The notes: generated by a model from the sequence alone, not told the origin. A stretch of 64,000 nucleotides of DNA from Ehretia macrophylla (GCA_037974665.1 CM075771.1:4774881-4838880); one strand, 5' to 3'. Positions 45,942-57,442 are shown, counted from the first letter of the stretch. Numbers and translations: made by a program.

Positions 45942-46061
45942 GGGGGTGCAACACGAGGACTTCCTATGGGGTCACCCATCCTTGCACTACTCTCGCCCAA
46001 GCACGCTTAACTTCGGAGTTCTGATGGGATCCGGTGCATTAGTGCTGGTATGATCTCACCC
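45942..46061 (-). rRNA. 5S rRNA: 5S rRNA gene copy 29
   Basis: Full length, subfamily cctatgggg with ccttgcact, and gatctcacc at the 5' end. Equivalent to copy 40 in block B. Confidence 0.92.
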
Positions 46062-46616
46062 ATCATGTTGAGGGCACAATTCCTATATGTGTTAACGGTT
46101 CACAGTGCTAGCCTAGGGAGATGGCCCATTCAAAAGGCCCAATGGGCTTAACGACAACCCATCCGCTTCAACAACGCAGCATCCTCGCAAGACGTGATGT
46201 CAACACATTGTAGGGCCCTCTAATATCCCGCGAGTCAGGTTGTCATCCTTTTAACAGCTCACGACGTACGATCCGTGATGAAAAAACAGAGCAAAAGAAG
46301 AAAAGTGGCCTGAAACTGATGAAAACGTTCTATTTTGGGCTCCGAAAAGGGCACAGCAAGCAAGCTGGCTGACCATGTCGTAGAGCTCTAAGAGAGCTTT
46401 GCAACAATATGTTGTGCGTCGCGTAACACCTTACGGATCAAAAGTTATGGGCACTGGAGCGACGGAGACCTGGTCACGAACCCTACGCCCTCGGTTTGCG
46501 GGCCCGGCCTCTACGTGAAGCGAAGTTGTCTTGCCCAATGTTCTGTGGGATTCGGTAATAGAGATTTGGTGCTTAAAGTACCTTGGCAACCCTAACCAGG
46601 GAAAAAAAATTGAAAA

Positions 46617-46736
46617 GGGGGTGCAACACGAGGACTTCCCAGGGGGTCACCCATCTTAGTACTACTCTCGCCCAAGCATGCTTAGCTTCGGAGTTCTGAT
46701 GGGATTCGGTGCATTAGTGCTGGAATGATCGCACCC
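46617..46736 (-). rRNA. 5S rRNA: 5S rRNA gene copy 30
   Basis: Full length with catcttag, gcatgcttagc, gattcgg and ggaatgatc. gcatgcttagc and the spacer variant gcttaaagta are shared with copy 41. Confidence 0.92.
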
Positions 46737-47293
46737 GTCATGTTGACGGCACAATTCCTATATGTGTTAACGGTTCACAGTGTCAGCCTAGAGAGATGGC
46801 CCATTCAAAAGTCCCAATGGGCTTAACGACAACACATCCGCTTCAACAACGCAGCATCCTCGCAAGACATGATATCGACATGTTGTAGGGCTATCTGATA
46901 TCCCGCGAGTCAGGTTGTCGTCCTTTTAACAGCTCACGACGTACGATCCGGGACGGAAAAATAAGGAAAAAGAAGAAAAGTGGCCTGAAACAGATGAAAA
47001 CGTTCCATTTTGGGATCCCAAAATGGGCACAGCGAACAAGCTCGCTGCCCCCGTAGTAGAGCTCTCAAAGAGCTTTGCAATGGTATGCTGTGCGCCGCGT
47101 AACTCCTTACGGATCAAAAGTTATGGACACCGGAGTGACGGAGACCTGGTCACAAACCCTACAACCTCGGTTTGCGGGCCCGGCCTCTACGTGAAGCGAA
47201 GTTGTCTTGCCCAATGTTCCGTGGGATTCGGTAATAGAGATTTGGTGGATAAAGTATCTTGGCAACACTAACCAGGGCAAAAAACATTGAAAA

Positions 47294-47413
47294 GGGGGTG
47301 GAACACTAGGACTTCCCAGGGGGTCACCAATCCTAGTACTACTCTCGCCCAAGCACGCTTAACTACGGAGTTCTGATGGGATCCGGTGCATTAGTGCTAG
47401 TATGATCGCACCC
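47294..47413 (-). rRNA. 5S rRNA: 5S rRNA gene copy 31
   Basis: Full length with gtggaacactagg, caccaatcc, aactacgg and gctagtatg. The spacer variant ttgggatcccaaaatggg is shared with copy 42. Confidence 0.92.
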
Positions 47414-47970
47414 GTCATGTTGAGAGCACAATTCCTATATGGGTTAACTATTCACAGTGCCAGCCTAGAGAGATGCCCCATTCAAAAGGCCCAATGGGCT
47501 TAACGACATCCCATCCGCTTCAACAACGCACCATCCTCGTAAGACGTGGTATCGACCCGTTGTAAGGCCCTCTGATGTCCCCCGAGTCAGGTTGTTGTCC
47601 TTTTTACAGCTCACGACATACGATCCAGGATTGAAAAATAGAGGAAAAAAACAAAAGTGGCCTAAAACTGATGAAAACGTTCAATTTTGGGCTCCAAAAA
47701 TGGGCATAACGAGCAAGCTAGCTGCCTCCGTCGTAGAGCTCTCAGAGAGCTTTGCAATGGTATGTGTTGCGCCACGTAACTCCTTACGGATCAAAAGTTA
47801 TGGGTACCGGAGCGACGGAGACCTGGTCACCAACCCTACGCCCTCGGTTTGCGGGCCCAGCCTTTATGTGAAGCGAAGTTGTCTTGCCCAATGTTCCGTG
47901 GGATTCGGTAATCGAGAATTGGTGGATACAGTATCCTGGCAACCCTAACCCAGGCAAAAAAAATTGAAAA

Positions 47971-48090
47971 GGGGGTGCAACCCGAGGGCTTCCCAAGGGG
48001 TCACCCATCCTAGTACTACTCTCGCCCAAGCACGTTTAACTTAGGAGTTCGGATGGGATCCGGTGCATTAGTGCTGGTATGATCGCACCC
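47971..48090 (-). rRNA. 5S rRNA: 5S rRNA gene copy 32
   Basis: Full length with acccgagggc, ccaagggg and the acgtttaacttaggagttcg signature of copy 20. Confidence 0.92.
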
Positions 48091-48647
48091 GTCATGTTGA
48101 GGGCACAATTCCTATATGTATTAACGGTTCACAATGCCAGCCTAGAGAGATGGCCCATTCAAAAGGCCCAATCGGCTTAACGAAAACCCATCCACTTCAA
48201 CAACACAACATCCTCGCAAGAAGTGATATCGACACGTTGTAGGGCCCTCTGATGTCCTGCGAGTCAGGTTGTTGTCCTCTTAACAGCTCATGACATATGA
48301 TGCGGGACGGAAAAACAGGGCAAAAGAAGAAAAATGTCCTGAAACTGATGAAAACATTAGATCTTGGGCTCCAAAAATGGGCAAAGCGAGCAAGCTAGCT
48401 GCCCCCGTCATAGAGCTCTCAGAGAGCTTTGTAACGGTATGCTGTGCGCCGCGTAACTCCTTACGGATCAAAAGTTATGGGCATCGGAGCGACGGAGACC
48501 TGGTCAAAAACCCTACGCCCTCGGTTTGCGGGCCCAACCTCTATGTGAAACGAAGTTGTCTTGCCCAATGTTCCGAGGTATTCGATAATAGAGATTTGGT
48601 GGATAAAGTATCTTGGCAACCCTAACCAGGGCAAAAAAAATTGAAAA

Positions 48648-48767
48648 TGGGGTGCAACACGAGGACTTCCCAAGGGGTCACCAATCCTAGTACTACTCTT
48701 TCCCAAGCACGCTTAACTTCGGAGTTCTGATGGGATCCGGTGCATTAGTGCTGGTATGATCACACCC
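48648..48767 (-). rRNA. 5S rRNA: 5S rRNA gene copy 33
   Basis: Full length with tggggtgc, ccaagggg, caccaatcc, ctctttccc and gatcacacc. Equivalent to copy 22. Confidence 0.92.
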
Positions 48768-49323
48768 GTCATGTTGAGGGCACAATTCCTATATGTGTTA
48801 ATGATTCACAGTGCCAGCCTAGAGAGATGGCCCATTCAAAAGGCCCAATGGGCTTATTGACAACCAATCCGCTTCAACAACGCAGCATCCTCGCAAGACG
48901 TGATATCGACACGTTGTAGGGCCCTCTGATGTCCCGCGAGTCAGGTTGTTGTCCTTTTAACAGCTCACGACGTACAATCCATGACGACAAAATAGAGCAA
49001 AAGAACAAAAGTGGCCTGAAATGGATAAAAACGTTCAATTTTGCGCTTCAAAAAAGGCACAGCGAGAAAACTAGCTGCCCCCGTTGTAGAGCTCTCAGAG
49101 GGCTTTGCAACGGTATGCTGTGCGCCGCGTAACACCTTACGGATCAAAAGTTATGGGCACCGGAGCGACGGAGACCTAGTCACAAACCCTACGCCCTCAG
49201 TTTGCGGGCCCGGCCTCTACGTGAAGCGAAGTTGTCTTGCCCAATGTTCCATGGGATTCGGTAATAGAGATTTGGTGGATAAAGTATCTTAGAAACCCTA
49301 GCAAGGGCAAAAAAAATTGAAAA

Positions 49324-49443
49324 AGGGGTGCAACACTAGGACTTCCCAGTGGGTCACCCATCCTAGTACTACTCTCGCCCAAGCACGCTTAACTTCGGAG
49401 TTCTGATGGGATCCGGTGCACTAGTGCTCGTATGATCGCACCC
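49324..49443 (-). rRNA. 5S rRNA: 5S rRNA gene copy 34
   Basis: Full length with aggggtgc, acactagg, cccagtggg, gtgcactag and gctcgtatg. The two shared marks with copy 23 are cccagtggg and gtgcactag. Confidence 0.92.
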
Positions 49444-50000
49444 GTCATGTTGAGGGCACAATTCCTATATGTGTTAACGGTTCACAGTCCCAGCCTAGAG
49501 AGATGGCCCATTCAAAAGGGCCAATGGGCTTAACGACAACCCATCCACTCCAACAACGCAGCATCCTCGCAAGACATGATATCGACACGTTGTAGGGCCC
49601 TCTGATGTCCCGCGAGTCAGGTTTTCGTCCTTTTAATAGCTCATGACATACGATCCGGGATGAAAAAATAGATCAAAAGAACAAAAGTGGCCAGAATCTG
49701 ATGAAAACGTTCGATTATGTGCTACAAAATGGGCCACAGTGAGCAAGCTAGCTGCCCTTGTCGTAGAGGTCTCAGAGGGCTTTAGATCGGTATGTTGTGC
49801 GCTGCGGAACTCCTTTCGGATGCAAAGTTATGGGCACCGGAGCGACGGAGACCTGGTCACAAATCCTACGCCCTCGGTTTGCGGGCCCAGCCTCTATGTG
49901 AAGCGAAGTTGTTTTACCCAATGTTCCGTGGGATTCGGTAATAGAGATTTGGTGGATAAAGTATCTTGGCAACCCTAACTAGGGCAAAAAAAATTGAAAA

Positions 50001-50120
50001 GCGGGTGCAACACGAGGACTTCCCAGGGGGTCACCCATCCTAGTACTACTCTCGCCCAAGCACGCTTAACTTCGGAGTTCTGATGGGATCCGGTGCATTA
50101 GTGCTGGTATGATGGCACCC
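50001..50120 (-). rRNA. 5S rRNA: 5S rRNA gene copy 35, near consensus
   Basis: Full length with two changes: gcgggtgc at the 3' end and gatggcacc near the 5' end. Confidence 0.93.
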
Positions 50121-50674
50121 ATCATGTTGAGGGCACAATTCCTATATGTGTTAACGGTTCACAGTGCCAGCCTAGAGATATGGCCCATTCAAAAGGCCCA
50201 ATAGGCTTAACGACAACCCATCCGCTTCAACAACGCAGCATCCTCGCAGGACGTGATGTCAACACGTTGTAGGGCCCTCTGATGTCCTGCGAGTCAGGTT
50301 GTCATCCTTTTAACAGCTCACGACGTACGATCTGGGACGGAAAAATAGAGCAAAAGAAGAAAAGTGGCCTGAAACTGATGAAAATGTTCGATTTTGGGCT
50401 CCAAAAATGGGCACAGCTAGCTCTCTGCCCCTGTCGTAGAGCTCTCAAAGAGCTTTACAACGGTATGCTGTGCGCTGCGTAACTCCTTACGGATCAAAAG
50501 TAATGGGCACTAGAGCGACAGAGACCTGGTCACAAACCCTACGCCCTCGGTTTGCTGGCCCGGCCTCCACGTGAAGCGAAATTTTCTTGCCCAATGTTCC
50601 GTGGGATTCGGTAATAGAGATTTGATGGATGAAGTATCTTGGCAACCCTAAACAGGGCAAAAAAAATTGAAAAC

Positions 50675-50794
50675 GGGGGTGCAACACGAGGACTTCCTTT
50701 GGGGTCACCCATCCTAGCACTACTCTCGCCCAAGCACGCTTAACTTCGGAGTTCTGATGGGATCCGGTGCATTAGTGCTAGTATGATCGCACCC
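50675..50794 (-). rRNA. 5S rRNA: 5S rRNA gene copy 36
   Basis: Full length, subfamily with ctagcact and cctttgggg (a further change from cctatgggg), and gctagtatg. Confidence 0.92.
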
Positions 50795-51352
50795 ATCATG
50801 TTGAGGGCACAATTCCTATATGTGATTTAACGGTTCACAGTGCCAGCCTAGAGATATGGCCCATATAAAAGGCGCAATGGGCTTAACGACAACCCATCCG
50901 CTTCAATAATGCAGCATCCTCGCAAGACGTGATGTCGACACATTGTAGGGCCCTCTGATAACCCGCAAGTCAGGTTGTCGTCCTTTTAGCAGCTCAGGAC
51001 GTACAATCTGGGACGAAAAAACAGAGCAAAAGAAGAAAAGTGGCCTGAAACTGATGAAAACGTTCAATTTTGGGCTCCAAAAAGGGCACAGTGAGCAAGC
51101 TAGTTGCCCCCGTAGTAGAGCTCTCAGAGAGCTTTGCAACGGTATGCTGTGCGCCGCGTAACTCCTTACGGATCAAAAGTTATGGGCACCGGAGCGACGA
51201 AGACCTGGTCACAAACCCTACGCCCTTTGTTCGCGGGCCCGGCCTCTACGTGAAGCGAAGTTGTCTTGACCAATGTTCCGTGGGATTCGATAATAGAGAT
51301 TTGGTGGATAAAGTATATTGGCAACCGTAACCAGGGTAAAAAAAATTGAAAA

Positions 51353-51472
51353 GCGGGTGCAACATGAGTACTACCCAGGGGGTCATATATCCTAGTACTA
51401 CTCTCGTCCAAGCACACTTAACTTCGGAGTTCTGATGGCATCTAGTGCATTAGTGCTGGTATGATCGTACCC
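51353..51472 (-). rRNA. 5S rRNA: 5S rRNA gene copy 37, degenerate
   Basis: Full length with about ten changes, including gcgggtgc, acatgagtactacc, catatatcc, ctcgtcc, cacactt, atggcatctag and cgtaccc. Probably a pseudogene. Confidence 0.9.
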
Positions 51473-51794
51473 GTCATGTTGAGGGCACAATTCCTATATG
51501 TGTTAACGGTTCACAGTGCCAGCCCAGAGAGATGGCCCATTCAAAAGGCCCAATGGGCTTAACGACAACCCATCCGCTTCAACAACACAACATTCTCGCA
51601 AGACGTGATATCGACACGTTGTAGGGCCCTCTGATGTACCGTGAGTCAGGTTGTCGTCCTTTTAACAGCGCACGATGTACGATCTGCGACGGAAAAACAG
51701 GGCAAAAGAAAAAAGTGTCCTGAAACTGATGAAAACATTCGATTTTGGGCTCCAAAAAGGGGCACAGAGAGCAATCTCGCTGCACCTGTCGTAG

Positions 51795-51809
51795 AGCTCT
51801 CAGAGAGCT
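51795..51809. repeat. Conserved 15-bp spacer palindrome (example unit)
   Basis: AGCTCTCAGAGAGCT: seven-base arms around one central A. It stands at the same place in most units, about 240 bp from the 3' end of the 5S gene. Some units have single-base breaks (for example agctctaagagagct). Function unknown. Confidence 0.8.
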
Positions 51810-52029
51810 TTGTAACGGTATGCTGTGCGTCGCGTAACTCCTTACGGATCAAAAGTTAGTGGCACTGGAGCGACGGAGACCTGGTCACAAACCCTACACC
51901 CTCGGATTGTGGGCCCGGCCTCTACGTGAAGCGAAGTTGTCTTGGCCAATGCTCCGTGGGATTCGGTAATAGAGATTTCGTGGATAAAGTATCTTGGCAA
52001 CCCTAACCAGGGCAAAACAAAATTGAAAA

Positions 52030-52149
52030 GGGGGTGCAACACGAGGACTTCTCAGGGGGTCACCCATCCTAGTACTACTCTCGCCCAAGCACGCTTAACT
52101 TCGGAGTTCTGATGGGATCCGGTGCATTAGTGCTGGTATGATCGCACCC
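52030..52149 (-). rRNA. 5S rRNA: 5S rRNA gene copy 38, closest to consensus
   Basis: Full length with a single change by eye (tctcaggg for tcccaggg). All internal control elements match consensus: the box A region (GTTAAGCGTGC), the intermediate element and the box C region. Its 5' flank has gaggccataattctt, which weakens the GC element and alters the TATA context. If any copy in this window is transcribed into usable RNA, this and copies 23, 35 and 39 are the best candidates. Confidence 0.94.
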
Positions 52150-52691
52150 GTCATGTTGAGGCCATAATTCTTATATGTGTTAACGGTTCACAGTTCCAGC
52201 CTAGAGAGATGGCCTATTCAAAAGGCCCAATAGGCTTAATGACAACCCATCTGCTTCAACAACGCAGCATCCTCGGAAGACGTGACATCGACACATTGTA
52301 GGGCCATCTGATGTCCCGCGAGTCAGGTTGTCGTCCTTTTAACAGCTCACGACGTACCATCCGGGACGAAAAAATAGAACAAAAGAACAAAAGTGGTCGG
52401 AAACTGATGAAAACGTTCAATTTTGGTCTCCAAAAATGGGCACAACGAGCAAACTCGCTGCCCCTATCGTAGAGCTCTTAGAGAGCTTTGCAACGGTATG
52501 ATGTACACCACGTAACTCCTTACGGATCAAAAGTTATGGGCAATGGAACGACGGAGACCTGGTCACAAACCCTACGCCGTCGGTTTACGGGCCTGGCCTC
52601 TATGTGAAGCGAAGTTGTCTTGCCCAATGTTCCGTGGGATTCGGTAATAGAGATTTGATGGATAAAGTATCTTGGCAACCCTAACCAGGGC

Positions 52692-52706
52692 AAAAAAAAT
52701 TGAAAA
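52692..52706 (-). terminator. Pol III terminator tract of copy 39
   Basis: On the sense strand the gene end is followed by TTTTCA and then a run of eight T, the usual Pol III stop signal. The same layout recurs after nearly every full copy. Confidence 0.85.
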
Positions 52707-52826
52707 GCGGGTGCAACACGAGGACTTCCCAGGGGGTCACCCATCCTAGTACGACTCTCGCCCAAGCACGCTTAACTTCGGAGTTCTGATGGGATCCGGT
52801 GCATTAGTGCTGGTATGATCGCACCC
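52707..52826 (-). rRNA. 5S rRNA: 5S rRNA gene copy 39, near consensus
   Basis: Full length with two changes: gcgggtgc at the 3' end and gtacgact. Both flanks (TATA-like, GC, -1 C, T-tract) match consensus, so it is the best reference unit for regulatory annotation. Confidence 0.93.
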
Positions 52827-52853
52827 GTCATGTTGAGGGCACAATTCCTATAT
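52827..52853 (-). promoter_or_regulatory. 5S upstream promoter elements (copy 39)
   Basis: In sense orientation: ATATA at -27 to -23, a GC-rich TGCCC segment near -11 to -16 and C at -1. This matches the plant 5S pattern of a TATA-like element near -28, GC near -12 and C at -1, which position Pol III together with the internal boxes. Confidence 0.8.
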
Positions 52854-52888
52854 GTGTTAACGGTTCACAGTGCCAGCCTAGAGAGAAG

Positions 52889-52913
52889 GCCCATTCAAAA
52901 GGCCCAATGGGCT
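52889..52913 (-). promoter_or_regulatory. Site-II-like cluster upstream of 5S (copy 39)
   Basis: Three TGGGCC/T-type motifs on either strand (GGCCCA at 52889 and 52901, TGGGCT at 52908), 63-87 bp upstream of the 5S start. Such site II motifs are known from Pol II promoters of plant ribosomal-protein genes. Here the role is inferred only from sequence. Present in nearly all units. Confidence 0.5.
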
Positions 52914-53381
52914 TAACGACAACCCATCCGCTTCAACAACGCAGCATCCTCGCAAGACGTGATATCGACACGTTGTAGGGCCCTCCGATGTCCCGCGAGT
53001 CAGGTTGTCATCCTTTTAACAGCTCACGACGTACGATCTAGGACGGAAAAATAGAGCAAAAGAAGAAAAGTGGCCTGAAACTGATTAAAACGTTCGATTT
53101 TGGGCTCCAAAAAGGGGCACAGCTAGCTTGCTGCCCCCGTCGTAGAGGTCTCAAAGAGCTTTGCAATGGTATGTTGTGCGCTGCGTAACTCCTTACGGAT
53201 CAAAAGTTATGGGCACTGGAGCGATAGAAACCTGGTCACGAACCCTACGCCCTCGCCCAAGCACGCCCGGCCTCCACGTACAGCAAAATTGTCTTGCCCA
53301 ATGTTCTGTGGGATTCGGTAATAGAGATTTGATGGATAAAGTATCCTGGCAACCCTAACCAGGGCAAAAAAAATTGAAAAC

Positions 53382-53501
53382 GGGGGTACAACACGAGGAC
53401 TTCCTATGGGGTCACCCATCCTAGCACTACTCTCGCCCAAGCACGCTTAACTTCGGCGTTCTGATGGGATCCGGTGCATTAGTGCTGGTATGATCTCACC
53501 C
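53382..53501 (-). rRNA. 5S rRNA: 5S rRNA gene copy 40
   Basis: Full length, subfamily cctatgggg/ctagcact, with gggtaca, cttcggcg and gatctcacc. In the downstream spacer near 53254 a piece reading cgcccaagcacgc replaces part of the usual cggtttgcggg, which looks like a small transfer from 5S coding sequence. Confidence 0.92.
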
Positions 53502-54057
53502 ATCATGTTGAGGGCACAATTCCTATATGTGTTAACGGTTCACAGTGACAGCCTAGAGAGATGGCCCATTCAAAAGGCCCAATGGGCTTAACGACAACCC
53601 TTTCGCTTCCACAAGGCAGCATCCTCGCAAGACGTGATGTCGACACGTTGTAGGGCCCTCTGATAACCCGTGAGTCAGGTTGTTGTCGTTTTACCAGCTC
53701 ACGACGTACAATCCAGGATGAAAAAACAGAGCAAAAGAAGAAAAGTGGCCTGAAACTGATGAAAATGTTTTATTTTGGGCTCCAAAAAGGGCACAGCGAG
53801 CAAGCTGGCTGCCCCTGTCGTAGAGCTCTAAGAGAGCTTTACAACGGTATACTGTGCGCCGCGTAACTCCTTACGGATCAAAAGTTATAGGCACCGGAGC
53901 GATGGAGACTTGATCATGAACCCTACGCCCTCGGTTTGCGTGCCCGACCTCTACGTGAAACGAAGTTGTCTTGCCCAATGTTCTGTGGGATTCGGTAATA
54001 GAGATTTGGGGCTTAAAGTATCTTGGCAACCCTAACCAGGAAAAAAAAAATTGAAAA

Positions 54058-54177
54058 TGGGGTTCAACACGAGGACTTCCCAGGGGGTCACCCATCCTAG
54101 TACTACTCTCGCCTAAGCATGCTTAGCTTCGGAGTTCTGATGAGATTCGGTGCATTAGTGCTGGTATGATCGCACCC
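54058..54177 (-). rRNA. 5S rRNA: 5S rRNA gene copy 41
   Basis: Full length with tggggttc, ctcgcctaagcatgcttagc and gatgagattcgg. Equivalent to copy 30. Confidence 0.92.
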
Positions 54178-54734
54178 GTCATGGTGAGGGCACAACTCCT
54201 ATATGTGTTAACGGTTCACAGTGCCAGCATAGAGAGATGGCCCATTCAAAAGGCCCAATGGGCTTAACGACAACCCATCTGATTCAACAACGCAGCATCC
54301 TCGCAAGGCGTGATATCGACACGTTGTAGGGCCATCTGATATCCCGCGAGTCAGGTTGTCGTCCTTTTAACAGCTCACGACTTACGATCCGGGACGGAAA
54401 AACAAGACAAAAGAAGAAAAGTGGCCTGAAACAGATGAAAATGTTCCATTTTGGGATCCCAAAATGGGCACAGCGAGCTAGCTCACTGCCCCCGTCGTAG
54501 AGCTCTCAGAGAGCTTTACAACGGTATGATGTGCGCCGCGTAACTCCTTACAGATCAAAAGTTATGGGCACTGGAGGGACGAAGACCGGGTCACAAACCC
54601 TATGCCCTCGGTTTGCGGGCCCAGCCTCTACGTGAAGCGAAGTTGTCTTGCCCAATGTTCTGTGGGATTCGGTAATAGAGATTTGGTGGATAAAGTATCT
54701 TGGCAACCCTAACCAGGGCAAAAAAAATTGAAAA

Positions 54735-54854
54735 GGGGGTGCAACACGAGGACTTCCCATGGGGTCACCCATCCTAGTACTACTCTCGCCCAAGCACAAT
54801 TAACTACGATGTTCTGATGGAATCCAGTGCATTAGTGCTAATATGATCGCACCC
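54735..54854 (-). rRNA. 5S rRNA: 5S rRNA gene copy 42, degenerate
   Basis: Full length with about nine changes: ccatgggg, cacaattaactacgatg, ggaatccag and gctaatatg. Several fall in the box A region. Probably a pseudogene. Confidence 0.9.
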
Positions 54855-55411
54855 GTCATGTTGAGGGCACAATTCTTATATGTGTTAACGATTCACAGTG
54901 CCAGCCTAGAGAGATGGCCCATTCAGAAGGCCCAATGGGCTTAACGACAACCCATCCGCTTCAACAACGCAACATCCTCGCAAGACGTGATATCGACACG
55001 TTGTAGGGCCCTCTGATGTCCCACGAGTTAGGTTGTCGTCCTTTTAACAGCTCACGACGTACGATCCGGGACGGAAAAATAGAGCAAAAGAACAAAAGTG
55101 CCTTGAAACTGATGAAAACGGTCAATTTTGGGCTCCAAAAATGGGCATAGCGAGCAAGCTAACTTCCCTCCTCGTAGAGCTCTCAGAGAACTTTGCAACG
55201 GCATGTTGTGCACCGCGTAACTCCTTACGGATAAAAAGTTATGGGCACCGGAGCGACGGAGACCTGGTCACAAATCCTACGCCCTCGGTTTGCGGGCCCG
55301 ACCTCTACGTGATGCGAATTTGTCTTGCCCAATGTTCCGTGGGATTCGGTAATGGAGATTTGGTGGATACAGTATCTTAGCAACCCTAACCAGGGCAAAA
55401 AAAATTGAAAA

Positions 55412-55531
55412 TGGGGTGCAACCCGAGGACTTCCCATGGGGTCATCAGTCCTAGTACTACTCTCGCCCAAGCACGTTTAACTTCAGATTTCGAATGGGTT
55501 CCGGTGCATTACTACTAGTATGATCGCACCC
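55412..55531 (-). rRNA. 5S rRNA: 5S rRNA gene copy 43, degenerate
   Basis: Full length with about a dozen changes, including acccgagg, catcagtcc, acgtttaacttcagatttcg and ttactactagtatg. Related to copies 20 and 32. Probably a pseudogene. Confidence 0.9.
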
Positions 55532-56088
55532 GTCATGTTGAGGGCACAATTCCTATATGTGTTAAAAGTTCACAATGCCAGCCTAGAGAGATGGCCCATT
55601 CAAAAGGCCCAATGGGCTTAACGAAAACCCATCCACTTCAACAACTCAGCATCCTCGCAAGACGTGATATCGACACGTTGTAGGGCCCTCTGATGTCCTG
55701 CGAGTCAGGTTGTCGTCCTTTTAACAGCTCACGACGTATGATACGGGACGGAAAAACTAAGCAAAAGAAGAAAAGTGGCTTGAAACTAATGAAAACGTTT
55801 GATTTTGGCCTCCAAAAATGGGCACAGCGAGGAAGCTTGCTGCCTCTGTGGTAGAGCTCTCAGAGAGCTCTGTAACGGTATGCTGTGCGCCGCGTAACTC
55901 CTTACGGATCAAAAGTTATGGGCACCGGAGCGACGGAGACCTGGTCACAAACCCTACGCCCTCGGTTTGCGGGCCCGGCCACTATGTGAAGCGAAGTTGT
56001 CTTACCCAATGTTCCGTGGGATTCGGTAATAGAGATTTGGTGGATAAAGTATCTTCGCAACCCTAACCAGGGCAAAAAAAATTGAAAA

Positions 56089-56208
56089 GCCGGTGCAACA
56101 CGAGGACTTCTCAGGGGCTCACCCATCCTAGTACTACTCTCGCCCAAGCACGCTTAAATTCAGAGTTCTGATGGGATCCGGTGCATTAGTGCTGGTATGA
56201 TCGCACCC
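56089..56208 (-). rRNA. 5S rRNA: 5S rRNA gene copy 44
   Basis: Full length with gccggtgc, caggggctc and cttaaattcagag. Very close to copy 45 in gene and spacer, so the pair is a recent unit duplication. Confidence 0.92.
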
Positions 56209-56765
56209 GTCATGTTGAGGGCACAATTCCTATATGTGTTAAAAGTTCACAATGCCAACCTAGAGAGATGGCCCATTCAAAAGGCCCAATGGGCTTAACG
56301 AAAACCCATCCACTTCAACAACTCAGCATCCTCGCAAGACGTGATATCGACACGTTGTAGGGCCCTCTGATGTCCTGCGAGTCAGGTTGTCGTCCTTTTA
56401 ACAGCTCACGACGTATGATACGGGATGAAAAAACTGAGCAAAAGAAGAAACGTGGCTTGAAACTAATGAAACCATTCGTTTTTGGTCTCCAAAAATGGGC
56501 ACAGCGAGGAAGCTTGCTTCCCCCGTGGTAGAGCTCGCAGAGAGGTTTGCACCGGTATGCTGAGCGCCGCGTAACTGCTTACGGATCAAAAGTTATGGGC
56601 ACCGGAGCGACGGAGACCTGGTCACAAACCCTACGCCCTCGGTTTGCGGGTCCAGCCACTATGTGAAGCGAAGTTGTCTTACCCAATGTTCCGTGGGATT
56701 CGGTAATAGAGATTTGGTGGATAAAGTATCTTCGCAACCCTAACCAGGGCAAAAAAAATTGGAAA

Positions 56766-56885
56766 GCCGGTGCAATACGAGGACTTCTCAGGGGCTTACC
56801 CATCCTAGTACTACTCTCGCCCAAGCACGCTTAAATTCGGAGTTCTGATGGGATCCGGTGCATTAGTGCTGGTATGATCATACCC
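56766..56885 (-). rRNA. 5S rRNA: 5S rRNA gene copy 45
   Basis: Full length with gccggtgcaatac, caggggcttacc, cttaaattcgg and gatcataccc. Sister of copy 44. Confidence 0.92.
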
Positions 56886-57442
56886 GTCATGTTGACGGCA
56901 CAATTCCTATATGTGTTAACGGTTCACAGTGCCAGCCTAGAGAGATGGCCCATTCAAAAGGCCCAATGGGCTTAACGACAACCAATCCACTTCAATAACG
57001 CAGCATCCTCGCAAGACGTGATATCGACACGTTGTAGGGCCCTCTGATGTACTGCGAGTCAGGTTGTCATCCTTTTAATAGCTCACAACGTACGATCCGG
57101 GACGAAAAAATAGGGCAAAAGAAGAAAAGTGTCCTAAAACTGATGAAAACGTTCGATTTTGGGCTCAAAAAATGGGCACAGCGAGCAAGCTGGCTGCCCC
57201 CGTCGTAGAGATCTCAGAGAGCTTTGGAACGGTATGCTGTACGCCGCGTAACTCCTTACGGATCAAAAGTTATGGGCACCGGAGCGACGGAGACCTGGTC
57301 AAAAACCCCACGCCCTCAGTTTGCAGGCCTGACCTCTACGTGAAACGAAGTTGTCTTGCCCAATGTTCCGTGGTATTCGGTAATAGAGATTTGGTGGGTA
57401 AAGTATCTTGGCAACCCTAACCAGGGCAAAAAAAATTGAAAA

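Larger units (their letters stand above)
39440..47540 (-). repeat. Higher-order 5S repeat block A (copies 20-31)
   Basis: Twelve units whose diagnostic variants recur in the same order in block B: copy 20 matches 32, 22 matches 33, 23 matches 34, 24 matches 35, 26 matches 36, 27 matches 37, 28 matches 38, 29 matches 40, 30 matches 41, 31 matches 42. Copies 21 and 25 have no partner in B. Confidence 0.75.
47541..54975 (-). repeat. Higher-order 5S repeat block B (copies 32-42)
   Basis: Eleven units colinear with block A. Offsets from A are 8107 bp for copy 32, about 7431 for copies 33-35, about 6760 for copies 36-38 and about 7440 for copies 40-42. The steps of about 677 bp correspond to whole-unit losses (the partners of 21 and 25) and one gain (copy 39, a 24-like unit). 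Confidence 0.75.
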
